Shown here one piece after another: positions 12,124 to 22,236 of a stretch of 64,000 nt of DNA; the stretch's first letter is position 1, and every line of letters starts with the position of its first letter. Below the pieces are notes generated by a model. It was given only the letters and a program-made list of their open reading frames with translations, was not told where the DNA came from and made no database searches. The translations under genes were made by a program, and so were the position numbers. This DNA comes from Tetraselmis striata (Eukaryota > Chlorophyta > Chlorodendrophyceae > Chlorodendrales > Chlorodendraceae): contig VCJN01000893.1 in the NCBI GenBank assembly GCA_006384855.1, positions 1 to 64,000 on the forward strand, written 5' to 3'.

Positions 12124-15100
12124 GCGCACCTGCCCCTCGAGGCAGCCCAGCGCCCGCGCCGCAGCAGGCAGCATTGCGCTGAGCACCTGCAGGACAAAAG
12201 AGGCGGCGCACATCAGGGACGGGCGCGCACATCAACGCCGCCATACTCATCCCCATCATGAGCTCTGAACTTTCTATGTCATAGATGGTTCAGATCCGGG
12301 TGCCGGCGCGCCTATAATAAGAATCCATATTATAAGCCTCACGTTGGGCTTGAGCACACCCGAGAAGAAAACGCGCTATAGCCCCCTCATGGTTTTGTCA
12401 GCAATTCACCACTGGCAGGCATAGGGCAGGCTCATCCGCAGTGTTCGGTTTATATAGAATGGCCACTCGTGCTTCTGAGTGTGTCCGGGTGCCGGCGAGG
12501 CAATGAGGACAATGCAAACAAGGCACTGCCCTATGCTTGCGAGGGGTCAAATGCAGACAAACATTGCGAAGATATTCTCATAGGTTGCATGCAAACCTAG
12601 TATGAGGCTTACAGCAGATTCTTAGGCGTTCCGCCAAGTGGAATGCCGTTGTGCCCTACAACCACCTACAGCTCCATGTAAGGCTTCCCTATTGCTCCCT
12701 CTCTCTCTCTCTCTCTCGGTTTTTATCGGTGTGTCTGCACCCGTGATGACTGAATGCCCGCCCTCTGCCGTATTAAAACAGGCATGTGGGTAAAGTATCG
12801 GCAACGGCCATGGCTCAGCAACACCCGCGCACGGTGAGCTCGATGGGTCAACACGTGTATCGAATGGGGCCAACGCTCTGCTGACACTGCCGGAGGCCAG
12901 GCACGCGAGCTGTGGCGGCAACCGGTGGGTCCGCTTGATGTCTTCAAGCAGCAGCATTGGGGGGCGCGGGGGGCGAGAGGGGGGCGGCGGAGTGTTGGGA
13001 GTTGTCGCCCCTACCCGCCATTCCACCGGAACTGCTCTGATTAACCGCCGCGCTTGACCGTGCTGTTATAGGCAGCGCAGATTCCTATGTCCGATGCGAT
13101 CCGGCCAATATAGCGGTCATGAACATGGACTCAAACCAAAGGACGCAGAAAAGACGTAGGCGCAGATGACAATGTAGTGGGTGGTGGTTTGGGATCTGGT
13201 ATTGCGTAGTGGGGAGGCAGACCGGTGTGCCCCTACGGGTGACCAATAGCGGATCCGGCCAATATAGCGGTCAATTAACATGGACTCAAACCAAATGACG
13301 CAGAAAAGACGTAGGCGCGGCTGATAATGTGGTGGATGGTGGGTTGGGATCTGGTATTACGTAGTGGGGAGGCAATGTGGCACCTCGGTGTGCCCCTACG
13401 GGTGACCCGTGTGGCGGCGTGCATCGAGCGTGGCGTTAGAGCAGCAGCCGGGGATCCGTGGGTGGCTGGCACTCATGGGCCCAGAGAAGGAGGACGGGAG
13501 AGGACGCTGGCGGCGCACACAGGAGTCTAATAATCGGTGGGGATATCAGGCGTTGGGGCAGCTCAGCCGGACTGGGTTGGGTTGGGGTGCGTGCGTTTGA
13601 AGGGGGAGGGGGGGGGGGGGGGGGGGCACCTGGGGGCCGCCGCAGTTGATGGCTGACCGCACCCCGCTGAGCATGGCAGCAGTCGGCGGGGAGCTGAGGT
13701 CAGCGGCAACGAGCTCCAGGCCTCCGCCGGCGGCTGCCTGCGCGTCAATGTGCCGAGCCTCAATACCACAGTCCCGAGCGGAATGCCCTCCATTAGGCCA
13801 TATGTATATATAGAATATATGTATATATGTGTACAAATATGAATGTATGTATAGAGGGGGGTCATGGTGTTGGCGTACGCAACAGCAGCAGTGGCTGCAT
13901 GCAGATTGGCGCGCAAAGGACAACACACAACGGGGACAGTTGACCCTATGCGAGTCCACAAAGACGCGTGCGAGGCTATGCAAAATGCGAATATTATTGG
14001 ACTGGTATATGTACGATCATCTCAAATCTAGTATCACTCCTTATCAGAACCTAGATACTAAGGAATGAAGTCAGAATTGAAGTCACGCATAGGAATGAAG
14101 TCATGCGTGAGGCTATGCAAAATGCGCTTATCATTGAAATGGTATATGTATGATTGATCTCAGATAATATCATCTTTCACCAGATCCTTTATGCTAAGGA
14201 ATGAAGTCACGCGTAGATGCGCGAGAGGGTACGCAAAATGCGCATATCATTGGACTGGTACAGTAATACCCTTTATTGATCTCGGATATTAATCATTCTT
14301 GCGTGGTAACCTCGGGCGGACGCGAGGCGTAGACAGGCCGTGACTTGGCATGAAAGGCCTTGGCTGGGCGTTGTTCAAGGTGCTGCACGCGCACCTGCAG
14401 GCCTTTCAGCTGCTCCTTGGCGGCCGCGACGTCCCGCACCAGCCCACGCACCTGCAAAGGGCAGTTTGGAAGCGGGGCAACTCTGTGAGCTACCCTGCAA
14501 TAACATCGAAATCACGGTATCCGCTCCCCACATGCAAGTCAGCCAGCACGGACAGCGGCTCTCCCAAACAACGGTGCCGGCTGCAGCAGGTCACCAGCCC
14601 CAGGTACGACAAGTTTGCCATGAATCCCTGATTGCTTCACTTGCTCCCTGTCTACGCGCGGCAGTCACGCAGGGGCCGCCACAGCACTGCTATGGCGGGT
14701 GGCGGGTGCGCTCAGCACGCAGCCCCGCCTACCTGCTTCCCCTCCAGCAGCAGCCGCTGCACCACGCGGCGACCCAGTGGCCCCGCCGCGTCTGCCACCA
14801 GCACGAGGGGTGTCCCTGCCGTGGCTGGGTCGAAGGGAGGGGAAGAGAGGGGAACATGCACGCGCGCGGAGGGCGGGGGGGCAGGTTCAGCTGCGAGGCT
14901 CTGCAATGGCGTTGTGGCAGCGGCTGACGGCCAAGGCGCAGGCCATTACGGGGCGATGGGCAGAGCACCTACCTGGCGATCCGACGACCGCTTTTACCGC
15001 CTCGGTAGCTTGCGCCTGTACCCCGCGGAATATCAGCATGCTTTATTGTCGCAGAGGCGCTTGCTTGTATTACCTATGAAAAATATAGATGCATATGGTC

Positions 15101-15712
15101 TTTACGAGAGCCGACCGGCCGGCGCCGCACCTGCTCCGCCGTCAGCGAGTTAATCAGCCGCAGGGGCTCCACCACGACGGCGGCTACCATCTGCGCACAA
15201 CACCGACCTCGCTCAGCGGGCGCTTAGCGGACGGATCCGATGGCGATTATGGTCACGGCGAGGGCGAGGGGCGAGGGGCGAGGCCCGGGGGGGGGAGGGG
15301 GGGGGGGGGGGGCGACGACGCGCTCACATCAGGCAGACTCGGCGGCGGATTGAAGGTCGTCACCGTCCTGCGGGAACGCGGCGCAGCCACTCAGCACGCC
15401 TCAAATGTGTCGCTCGCCTAGCTGGCGGGAACACGACGCAGCCGCAGCCGCAGTTGCCAGCGAGTCCTCCCCTCAGGCGAGACCCTTCCCCCCCTCTCCT
15501 CAAATACAAGTGTTATAGCGCAGTCGCGCCGGGCCGCACTTCACGAAGCGGCCGAAGTCCCACTGCTGTCGGCCACCCTCGGCGCGAACCACCGACAAGC
15601 CGCTAGCGCCAGTCCGTGTCTTGCCCCTCCGACCGCCGCGCTGACGCCCAAAGTCGGGGGTGGGCGCCAGCGAGCGGCAGCTGGACGGAAGGCTCGCAGT
15701 GATTGGCGACAT
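5405..15712 (-). CDS. HCF173-like photosystem II biogenesis factor (Rossmann/SDR plus CIA30 domain)
   Basis: In plants HCF173 acts in the chloroplast in psbA translation initiation. Exons (minus): 15712-15540, 15367-15328, 15190-15131, 15015-14973, 14815-14733, 14451-14395, 13737-13630, 12186-12130, 11434-11326, 9568-9480, 8426-8308, 6960-6903, 6814-6774, 6610-6561, 5501-5405. Phases close at every junction except 11326/9568, so at least one small exon is missed there. The protein starts MSPITASLPSS with an Arg-rich, transit-like stretch, then QQWDFGRFVKT. The Rossmann strand is VLVADAAGPLGRRVV, with the first Gly of the usual GxxGxxG replaced, so NAD(P) binding may be weak. CIA30 motifs follow in order: PLDDVVMGG, GGFSSVRT, RYKFILRT, WDTVTYCQSFDT, VRLPFERFIPVFRAR, LMLSKFEYDG and FQLPVAAISAY. 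The SDR-CIA30 fusion separates it from the mitochondrial complex I factor CIA30. The C-terminus after 5405 is not resolved. Confidence 0.9.
6125..6243 (+). repeat. Dispersed repeat, copy 1
   Basis: About 115 bases ending in GGTGGGTAAGGACAGCTTGT. A reverse-complement copy lies at about 47575-47700, just after the F-box/kelch stop. Shared blocks include CCTACGCGGGTTGG, GGGCGGGC/GGGAAGGG and the GACAGCTTGT end. This copy lies in an intron of the HCF173-like gene, opposite to its direction. Confidence 0.75.
7470..7484 (+). repeat. Interstitial telomere-like repeat (TTTAGGG type)
   Basis: GGGTTTAGGGTTTAG is two units of the plant-type telomere repeat, inside an intron of the HCF173-like gene. It is too short to show a former chromosome end. 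Confidence 0.6.
8607..8782 (+). mobile_element. Small TIR element (MITE-like), complete copy
   Basis: About 176 bp bounded by roughly 28-bp imperfect inverted repeats: ACGGGGTGCCGGCGAGG..CATAAGAAC at the left and GGGTTCTTATGGGTGC..GGCACCCG at the right. The body holds GCCTGCCAGAGAACAAATG, CATAGGTTGCACATGCAAGC and TGAGGCTCATGG, which recur in the other copies. It has no coding capacity. It lies in the intron between the 9568-9480 and 8426-8308 exons of the HCF173-like gene and is the best copy for defining the family ends. Confidence 0.85.
9921..10089 (-). mobile_element. Small TIR element, reverse copy
   Basis: Reverse-complement copy of the element at 8607-8782, recognised by TAAGAACCCATA, GGGCTTGCATG and GGCAGGGCGGCCTCTCATCCGCAG. 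The left terminus reads CGTCGGCACCCG, opposite to the expected direction, so the end is rearranged. It lies in an intron of the HCF173-like gene. Confidence 0.75.
10718..10845 (+). repeat. Third, truncated copy of the 1.7-2.4 kb inverted-repeat unit
   Basis: Collinear with 2118-2245: CAATCCCTA(A/G)GG, GCGGGTGGATAAAGCAGGTCC, CCCGGCTTGAGC, GTGGAGAGCA and CGAGTCAGCAC, then ATAATTCAATTTCAA. This is a single copy without its inverted partner. Confidence 0.85.
10993..11021 (-). repeat. Interstitial telomere-like repeat (TTTTAGGG type)
   Basis: Three consecutive CCCTAAA(A) units, the complement of the TTTTAGGG repeat used by Chlamydomonas-type algae. It lies in an intron of the HCF173-like gene. 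Confidence 0.65.
11910..11934. repeat. (CT)n microsatellite
   Basis: About 12 CT units in an intron of the HCF173-like gene. A second, shorter CT run lies at about 12699-12718. Confidence 0.9.
12295..12455 (-). mobile_element. Small TIR element, reverse copy
   Basis: Begins CCGGGTGCCGGCGCGCC..ATAAGAATCC and contains GCCTCACGTTGGGCTTG, CACTGGCAGGCATAGGGC and CTCATCCGCAGTGTTC, the reverse complement of the family body. The intron location is the same as for the adjacent forward copy. Confidence 0.8.
12484..12640 (+). mobile_element. Small TIR element, forward copy
   Basis: Begins TCCGGGTGCCGGCGAGGCAATGAGGAC and contains GAGGGGTCAAATGCAGAC, CATAGGTTGCATGCAAAC and TGAGGCTTA. The right terminus has decayed to ATTCTTAGGCG. 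It lies about 30 bases from the reverse copy at 12295, so the two form a head-to-head pair in one intron. Confidence 0.8.
13098..13407. repeat. Two-copy tandem repeat, period about 154 bp
   Basis: GATCCGGCCAATATAGCGGTCA begins both copies (13098 and 13252). Both also carry ATGGACTCAAACCAAA, GACGCAGAAAAGACGTAGGCGC, GGGATCTGGTATT and GTGTGCCCCTACGGGTGACC. They differ at scattered positions and by short indels. The pair is intronic in the HCF173-like gene. Confidence 0.9.
13962..14300. repeat. Three diverged tandem copies of a roughly 115-bp unit
   Basis: Each copy carries GAGGCTATGCAAAATGCG (or GAGGGTACGCAAAATGCG), ATT(A/G)(A/G)A(C)TGGTA, a GATC(A/T)TCTC/GATCTC word and CTAAGGAATGAAGTCA. The third copy is truncated at its right end. 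AT-rich, intronic, no coding signal. Confidence 0.8.
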
Positions 15713-17762
15713 GATGATACGTCAGATGGGGTGTCGTGTTGGTTCTGTGCTACGTGCTCCTTAGTGAGCCTCCGGTGCACTGCGCTCAGCGGCGCGCGAC
15801 AGACTCGCACACGCGACTGGAACTGCGCGACGCGGTAGTTGGAACGAATGAACGTGTCTGATGACCTTTTAGGGCGGTAGATGTGTGGGTGCAACTCCCG
15901 TGCTGCGCAGCAGTGTTGCGGCGCCGCGGCGATTCTGTTTCCACGATGGCAGCGGAGCACGGCGGGCTGAAGGACTGAAGGATTACTGTCGGGGGAGACG
16001 AGACGAGACGGGCTGCGCAGCCTGCGGGGGTGCGCGCAGCAATCTCTAATGATCCTGTATTACATCCAGTACCGGTACGCATAGGTACCTGTGCATATCC
16101 GGTACAGGACCATGTATTTACGTTGCTGTTATGACTGCGGGACGCGAAAATATGCTGTAGTCGCGGTCCGGGCGGTACGAGAAGTCCAGTGCACAATATG
16201 CTGTCTGTGATGCTGGTTTCGGAGCCTAGTTTCTAAGTGAAATTTGCTGCCGGTGCATCTATGGAACTACCAGCGGCGGCACCACAGGTAACGATTATGT
16301 ATGAATGAATATTTATTCTATTAATAACAATACTTAGTTGGTTTCGGAGCATGGTGATGGTTTCGGAGCTAACATAATTATAAGTATACGACCGCGTACC
16401 TACGTGTGGGTACTCGTTTCCTTTTCGGGCACTTGCACTGCTGCTGTAGCAAGAGGCACCAAATGTGACGAGAAGGGTGGGTGCCAGCAGCCACGGTTCA
16501 GAGGGAGAGAGAGAGAGAGAGAGAGAGAGGTTGTCTGGAAACGGACGTTGTGGAGAGTGGAAGAATAGTTACATGTTGTGCTGCAAGGGAGACATATATG
16601 TGTAAGCTGGCGGTCGGGTGACAAAGCGCATCCGTCGGGCGACAGGTACTCAGATCATCTCAACTATACAAGATTTACAAGGTTTCAGGTTAGCAGATTT
16701 TGGTAAATATTTCTCTCACAGCTAGTGGTGTGTGTGTAGCAGCAGCAGGTTGGTGATTACTAGAAACTACGGTGAGCACGCGTGGGCATCGTTGGTGCGC
16801 TAACTTGCTGGCGGCGGCAGCATGGTTGCTCGCATTATCGCATACGTCAATACGCGCACACGCGAGGCGGCTGGCGGCGGAACGAACTATATATACCGCC
16901 ACGCGTGCTGTTATTGAGCACTTATGATGTTGGCAAGCAGCGCAGCGCGACGCGAATAATTGGAAAAATTCATTACAGGATAGAAGATCGATGTGTCGAT
17001 CAACTTGAAAACGCGGCAGGCGCGAGGAAATAACATGTTAAGTTTGCGATTTATTAAACTCACATAACAAGCATTGGCTGCTGGAGGCAACTGGCGGCAA
17101 GACCGGCTGAGCAAGTGCTGAAAATAGGCCGCGTGCTTGCGCCCCTTCGTACAGGGGTGTAATCACACTCTCGGCACATGCAGTAGCAGTACAGGACAGG
17201 CAAGACAAACGCGCATTATTTATACGAATGAGACTTATTATTGTTATTGGTATTTTTCTGCCACTGGTTCTTCGATACAAGTACTGAAAATAGCAACAGC
17301 ACGGAAGGATTACGATTCCATTCTACCGATGATCGAGGACAGCATCCCGGCTCCACAAAGCCGCCTGTTTTGTACAATTGGCCGGAGCAATTGATGATTT
17401 TCAATGGCAGTTTTTTGGCCGCTGCTGAGTACGAGTAGTTGAGTGTTCGGTAGGAGCCGCCCGCCCACCCCTTCTCCTCACTCAGGCGGATTCTGGTGCC
17501 CCCCCCCCCCCCCCCCCTCGCCCTAGAGAAATATGAAACCACGTCCCTTTCACTCAGGCGGGGAATGAAGAAGGACTGCAAGTATGACCGCACAGTCATT
17601 CCGGTGCGCCAACCCAACGTCGGGCCTCGCTATATTAACAGGTAGGCATGTACTCTTATATGGCCGCAGTGGATGAATCCTCTGAAGCAAATAAACGTAC
17701 CAATTCTGAGGTGCTGGAGGAGGCATGCCGACCACAGAAGACGCAGTGAGTGACCTGTTGAG
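15713..17762. other. Intergenic region between two minus-strand genes
   Basis: This lies upstream of the HCF173-like start and downstream of the 430-residue gene. It holds a (GA)n run at about 16502-16529, three copies of GGTTTCGGAGC (about 16208-16370), a C homopolymer at about 17499-17517 and AT-rich DNA. No convincing gene, TATA box or RNA gene was found. Confidence 0.5.
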
Positions 17763-19275
17763 CTACGAGTCATCTGCCCCGGACGACGCTTTGGGCCGTC
17801 GCCGTATCTTTTCGTTCTTCACCGTCTCGTTCTGCCGCCGCACGACATCCAGCACGCGCTTCTGCACAGCCTCGGAGCCGCAGCCTGCCAGACATCAAGC
17901 GGACCCAGGCCGGGGGGGGGGGGGGGGGGGGCTCAGCCAGGGAAGTAGTTGAGCACTACGGTAGCGCAGGTCTGGCATGGATCCCAGGCCCCATTCCCCA
18001 GGTGGTGTGTTGTGGAGGGCCGTCCCTTCACCCATGGCTGCCCGCGACAAACACGATAAGACAACATCAACAGAGATTCATCTCGGCAGACTCTCCGCGA
18101 GCCAAAACACGGCGGGTCGTCAACGCACAGATGCACACAGTATGTGGGACACTGCGCATTGAGGACAAGGTACCCAGAATCGGATGGGATAGAGCGCGGC
18201 GTCGTAACATAACTTTGCGCTCATTGATGTACACTTCAACGGCGATACCGGCACGTTGTTACCCCCCCCCCCCCCCCCCTTCCCCCCCCACACACACCGC
18301 ACACGCGCGTCTGTGTCCGTGAATGCCAAGATGCAGCATATTTCATTGACCACACCATACCTGCATGCCGATGAAGAGTGCAATGATTCATACGCCACAC
18401 GGACATATCATAACATATGACAGTGAACCATACCACTAAAATCACTCGATGGTCGGCAGGGGACGAGGTCGGGGGGGGGGGGGGGGGGGGGGGGGAGAGG
18501 GGGAGGATATGGATGTGAGCCCCTCATCGCCCTTCTCCTCTTCCTAACTTCATCCCAGTCGGCCTATTCCCGATGCGTATAGGACATGCCCACCTGCTAT
18601 GGTGTAGAAGTTGCCGGTCGCGTAGGCAAAGCCTGGGTAGGAAAAGTCGCTGGCGGCGGAGTGCCCGCTGCCGTTGCCGTCAGACGTTCTCCGCGACCCA
18701 AACACGAGGCCCCGCATGGGGCCGCTGTCCGCCCGCGCGGCGGCGCCGCCGCCTCTGCCGGCGCGGGGTGGGCCGGGCTGGCGGTCCGACTTGGGCCGCC
18801 GCTTGGAGGCCGCCTTGGCTCCGGCCGACGACACGGCGCTGCCGCTGAAGGGGCGGCGGTGCAGGCAGCCCGCGCTCGCGGGCGCCTCCTCCGCCAGCGC
18901 CACGCTCCCGTCGCCGCGCCGCGCCTCGGCGCGCTTCATCCACGCCGCCGCCGCCTGCGCCTGCGCCAGCCGCGCGCGCTGGCTGCCGGGCGCCGCCCCG
19001 CCGCGCCCCGCCCCCGCCGCCCGCCGGCTGCTGGACAGCATCTTCTTCACCTTGCCCGCCACCCGCTGCTGCTCCGCCTGCTTCTGCTCCGCAGCAAAGC
19101 ACGCACTCTGCGCCGCACGTCCCAGGAGGGGGCGGGGGGGGGGGGGGGGGGGGGGGGGGTCATCCCCGACCGCATGGCCACACATAAAACCCTAAACCCA
19201 TATAAACCCTGTTTTTGCATACTTGGTTTGCATATACGGGATGTCAGTTCGCCCTATCACTGAGCAAAGCCAGCG

Positions 19276-19309
<34 letters not shown>

Positions 19310-20894
19310 GCTGCTTGAAGTACTGTCAAGCCTGTCGCGCTGACTGCATCATCCGATACAATCCCAGCCCTCGCACTCCCGACCTACACAACCCTTCCGC
19401 GCACACATGGAACCGACCGCTCATCCGCCCCGCGCCTGCACTGCCATGCTTATGTAGGCGTGACAGACAGGACTGTAAGTTATCAATGGCACCTGGGTCC
19501 CTGCTCCAATAATGGCCTTGCTCGGTCCCCTCCCCCCCCCCCCCCCCCGGGGAACCCCTGGTCTTCTCCCCACCGGCAGCCGCCCTCCTGTCTGTCCCTG
19601 CGCCGCGCAGTGCCGACCTCCCCCTTTGTTGCGCGGCCCCGCTATTTCACTCCCAGCCGGTTGGCTGGCTGGCTCCTCATATGCCCTGGGGACGGGGCGA
19701 GAGGTTGTGTGTGTGTGTGTGTGGGGGGGGGGGGTGTGGCGGGGGGGGGGGGGGGAGGGGGGGGGGCATCATGGCGCACCTGCTGCTCGTCCAGCAGCGC
19801 CCCGAGGTCGCCCCGCTCCAGCCCGGCGCAGCGTAGTGAAACTAGCTCTACCTGCGTGCGGGATATGCCATCGTCAGACCGGCGGGGGCCCAGCGGGGCA
19901 ACCAGGGGTGGGGGAGAGGAGGCTGGAAGGGGGGAGGAGGTTTAGTATGGGGCACCATGCGTTCCATGACGCTGCTGACCACCGTCTCCGTCTCTGTCGG
20001 CGGCTGCACTGTCGCCATCTGGTCCACAAAGCGCAGCACCGTGCTGGCAGTGAGGGAGCTACGCGGCGCCGGCGCCGCCGAGGCTTTGCCCGCCGCCTCT
20101 GCGGGCCGCTCAGCCGGCCTGTCTGGGGGCCTGTGAGCCGACAGCGCCCGCATCGCAGCCGCCCCTACTGCCGTGGCGACCTGCGGTGGCCGCTCGTGCT
20201 TCATCGGCCCAAAGAGGGCCACAGCTGCGGTGGCCGTCCCGCGCCCGGCGTCATCCCCCTCTGCCGTGCCCCCCTCCCCGCTGAGCTGGCGGCCTCGTGG
20301 GCTGGACAGCAGCTGGGCGTAGTTGGGGCGCGAGGCGTAGGGGGTGCGCTTGAAGGACCTGCGTGCGCGATGCAGGGATGCGATATGGGGGGTTCAAAGG
20401 GCGAAAGGGCAAAGGGCGAACAAACCAGGCCCGCAGCGCGGCGCTTGTCTCGGTAAACGCCCCGCACGGGGTGCCGACGCGGTAATAAGAACACTGCGAA
20501 ATAAAAACTTGTCCTACCTGCCGTCATCCCGCCTCGCCGTGCTTGCCCCCTCCCCCCCCCCTCCCCCCCACCATTGCACTACCTCAGCAGAGCGGAGCGC
20601 TTCCTCCCCCTGGGGGGCCATCCCACCCCAGGAGGAGCTGGCAAGCCCGCGAGCCCGCCGCCACCACTGCCGTCGCCACCAGCACAAACGAGCAAGCACT
20701 GCCAGACAAGCACGGAAAAAGAGTACCCCGCCAGATTATACACACGCAGGACGACTCGGCAGCGTATTAATCTTTGCCGGGGGGGGGGGGGGGGACCTGA
20801 GCGCCGTAGACCCTCCGGCTCCAGCCACGCTGTGCGCGCGGGACTGGCTGTACGGCCGGTCGGACAGGCCCATGAAGCTGTCCCAGTCGCTCAT
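17763..20894 (-). CDS. Complete six-exon gene for a 430-residue protein of unknown function
   Basis: Exons (minus): 20894-20797, 20666-20583, 20358-19956, 19851-19780, 19107-18594, 17884-17763. They total 1293 nt (430 codons plus TAG) with every splice phase closing, which strongly supports the model. The protein starts MSDWDSFMGLSDRPYSQ. Next comes a Gly/Pro and basic part with RSFKRTPYASRPNYAQLL, then RFVDQMATVQPPTETE, a short predicted coiled coil (VELVSLRCAGLERGDLGA and EQKQAEQQRVAGKVKKML), a long Ala/Arg/Ser-rich low-complexity tract, an aromatic patch DFSYPGFAYATGNFYTI, and a charged tail VLDVVRRQNETVKNEKIRRR. No signal peptide or membrane segment is seen. The start is the first ATG in frame. 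Poly-C tracts follow the first and fourth donors. I do not recognise the family. Confidence 0.8.
20466..20530 (+). mobile_element. Small TIR element, left-end fragment
   Basis: ACGGGGTGCCGACGCGGTAATAAGAACACTGCGAA matches the left end of the family; the rest is lost. It sits in the second intron of the 430-residue gene. Confidence 0.65.
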
Positions 20895-21483
20895 GGCGGG
20901 TTCGGGGGGGCGGTGGTGGTGGTGCCCACCCAGTAGTTCCATCGACCGAAGGTGTTGTCGCCGCCAGTCGTCGGTAACCGCGGCTGTGCGCTCCGAATTA
21001 TTATCAATTTCCAGTATTATAGACTCAGGCCGCGGCGCAGTGCATTCGGAAGGGTATTCCGCCGGTCATCCGCGGCACCAACCGCAGTGCCGCCCTTCGC
21101 ACCCCGCTTCTCGTGCGCCTACGCTACATACAGTCGCACAGCGACAACGCAGTGAACAAGGGAGCAAGTGGAGAACCCTTAGGTGCTTGCTGGTGCGTAA
21201 GGGGGGGACTCGGGGGGCGGGGTAATGTGTATGCTGCCGCTAGGTGAGCCGTAGATCTATCCGGCTAACGGTACCCTGGTGCTCCCCGGTGAAGTGAAAA
21301 GGTGCAGCAACTCGTCCACCCGCCATATCACACCGAAGATTTTGGCCGTTTTAGGCGCCCTTCCAGCATATTGACGCTAACTGACCCTTCTTGGTGTGGT
21401 AGGGTGTACCACCGTAATAGGGTTTATAAGCTGTCATCCGGAAACCCTAATATTGGGATATCGGCCAGATTTCGGCGAAAATA
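20895..21483. other. 5' flank of the 430-residue gene
   Basis: No gene recognised. The region just upstream of the ATG is GC-rich (CCCCCCGAACCCGCC in gene sense). I see no clear TATA box. Confidence 0.4.
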
Positions 21484-22236
21484 TCACAGTGAGAAACTTG
21501 ACAGCGTGATTCCCCTATCACCCAGCCAGGTGAGGGGGAGTGCCGCACCCGAACCACCACGATTCCCGACCCTTTTGGACCCTTTTGAGCCCTGAATAGC
21601 GGCTGCTCGTGTAGCGGGCGGTGTGGCGCCCGTCGACGGGGTCGACAACGCCGATAATTCGTCGACAAAAATATTTAAAACGCAGGAAAAATCCTGGCAG
21701 TGCATTGTACTCACGCAAACACATCCAATACGGGCACGAGGAGATGGATTACATGGGGACATAAATCTACAATTCCAGCACACGGTTGGTGGGCACAGGG
21801 AAGGGAACGGATGGCCCGACCTTGGCTCAGCCATCGCGCTGCAGATGGGCTGCGACATGCCTGGCAAAGCAGGGGCAGCTGCACAGACAGACAGATAGAC
21901 AGGCGCACAACAATCAGAGCAAATGTTGCGGATCAGGTTCCTGCGGCACTCCACACACTGCCTGCGCCTGCTACAAGTCCGGCCGTCCTTGTAATCAGTG
22001 GGAGTGTTCTCGGGATTGGGCTGGGAGAACATCGTCGCAGGAAACTCCTCGTTCTTGTTGCACCATCCCTCATCAAAGGGCTGGGAAACAGCAGAGGCGC
22101 TGCCGCCAGCAGGAGCAGCAGTGGGGGCACTAGCTTTTGTTTTTGAGAGAGAGCTGATGGCGCTGCTGCGGCTTGCACCGCGGCATAGGCGCCAATCAGG
22201 TGAGGTAGAATGGAAGTTCTGGGCAGAGCCCGCCAT
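21484..22236 (-). CDS. Cys-rich 250-residue ORF, possibly the tail of a transposase
   Basis: An uninterrupted 250-codon frame from ATG at 22236. The middle carries a Cys cluster with spacing CSRRRQCVEC, then CSDCCAPVYLSVC. Such CxxC pairs resemble the zinc-ribbon tail of piggyBac-type transposases and similar domesticated proteins. The N-terminus is Ser/Ala-rich and the C-terminus is unremarkable. No catalytic core, TIR or neighbouring transposase segment was found. The opposite strand also has a Cys-rich frame (CACYKSGRPCNQWEC), so chance composition is possible. Identity is uncertain. Confidence 0.35.
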   Translation of the reverse strand: MAGSAQNFHSTSPDWRLCRGASRSSAISSLSKTKASAPTAAPAGGSASAVSQPFDEGWCNKNEEFPATMFSQPNPENTPTDYKDGRTCSRRRQCVECRRNLIRNICSDCCAPVYLSVCAAAPALPGMSQPICSAMAEPRSGHPFPSLCPPTVCWNCRFMSPCNPSPRARIGCVCVSTMHCQDFSCVLNIFVDELSALSTPSTGATPPATRAAAIQGSKGSKRVGNRGGSGAALPLTWLGDRGITLSSFSL

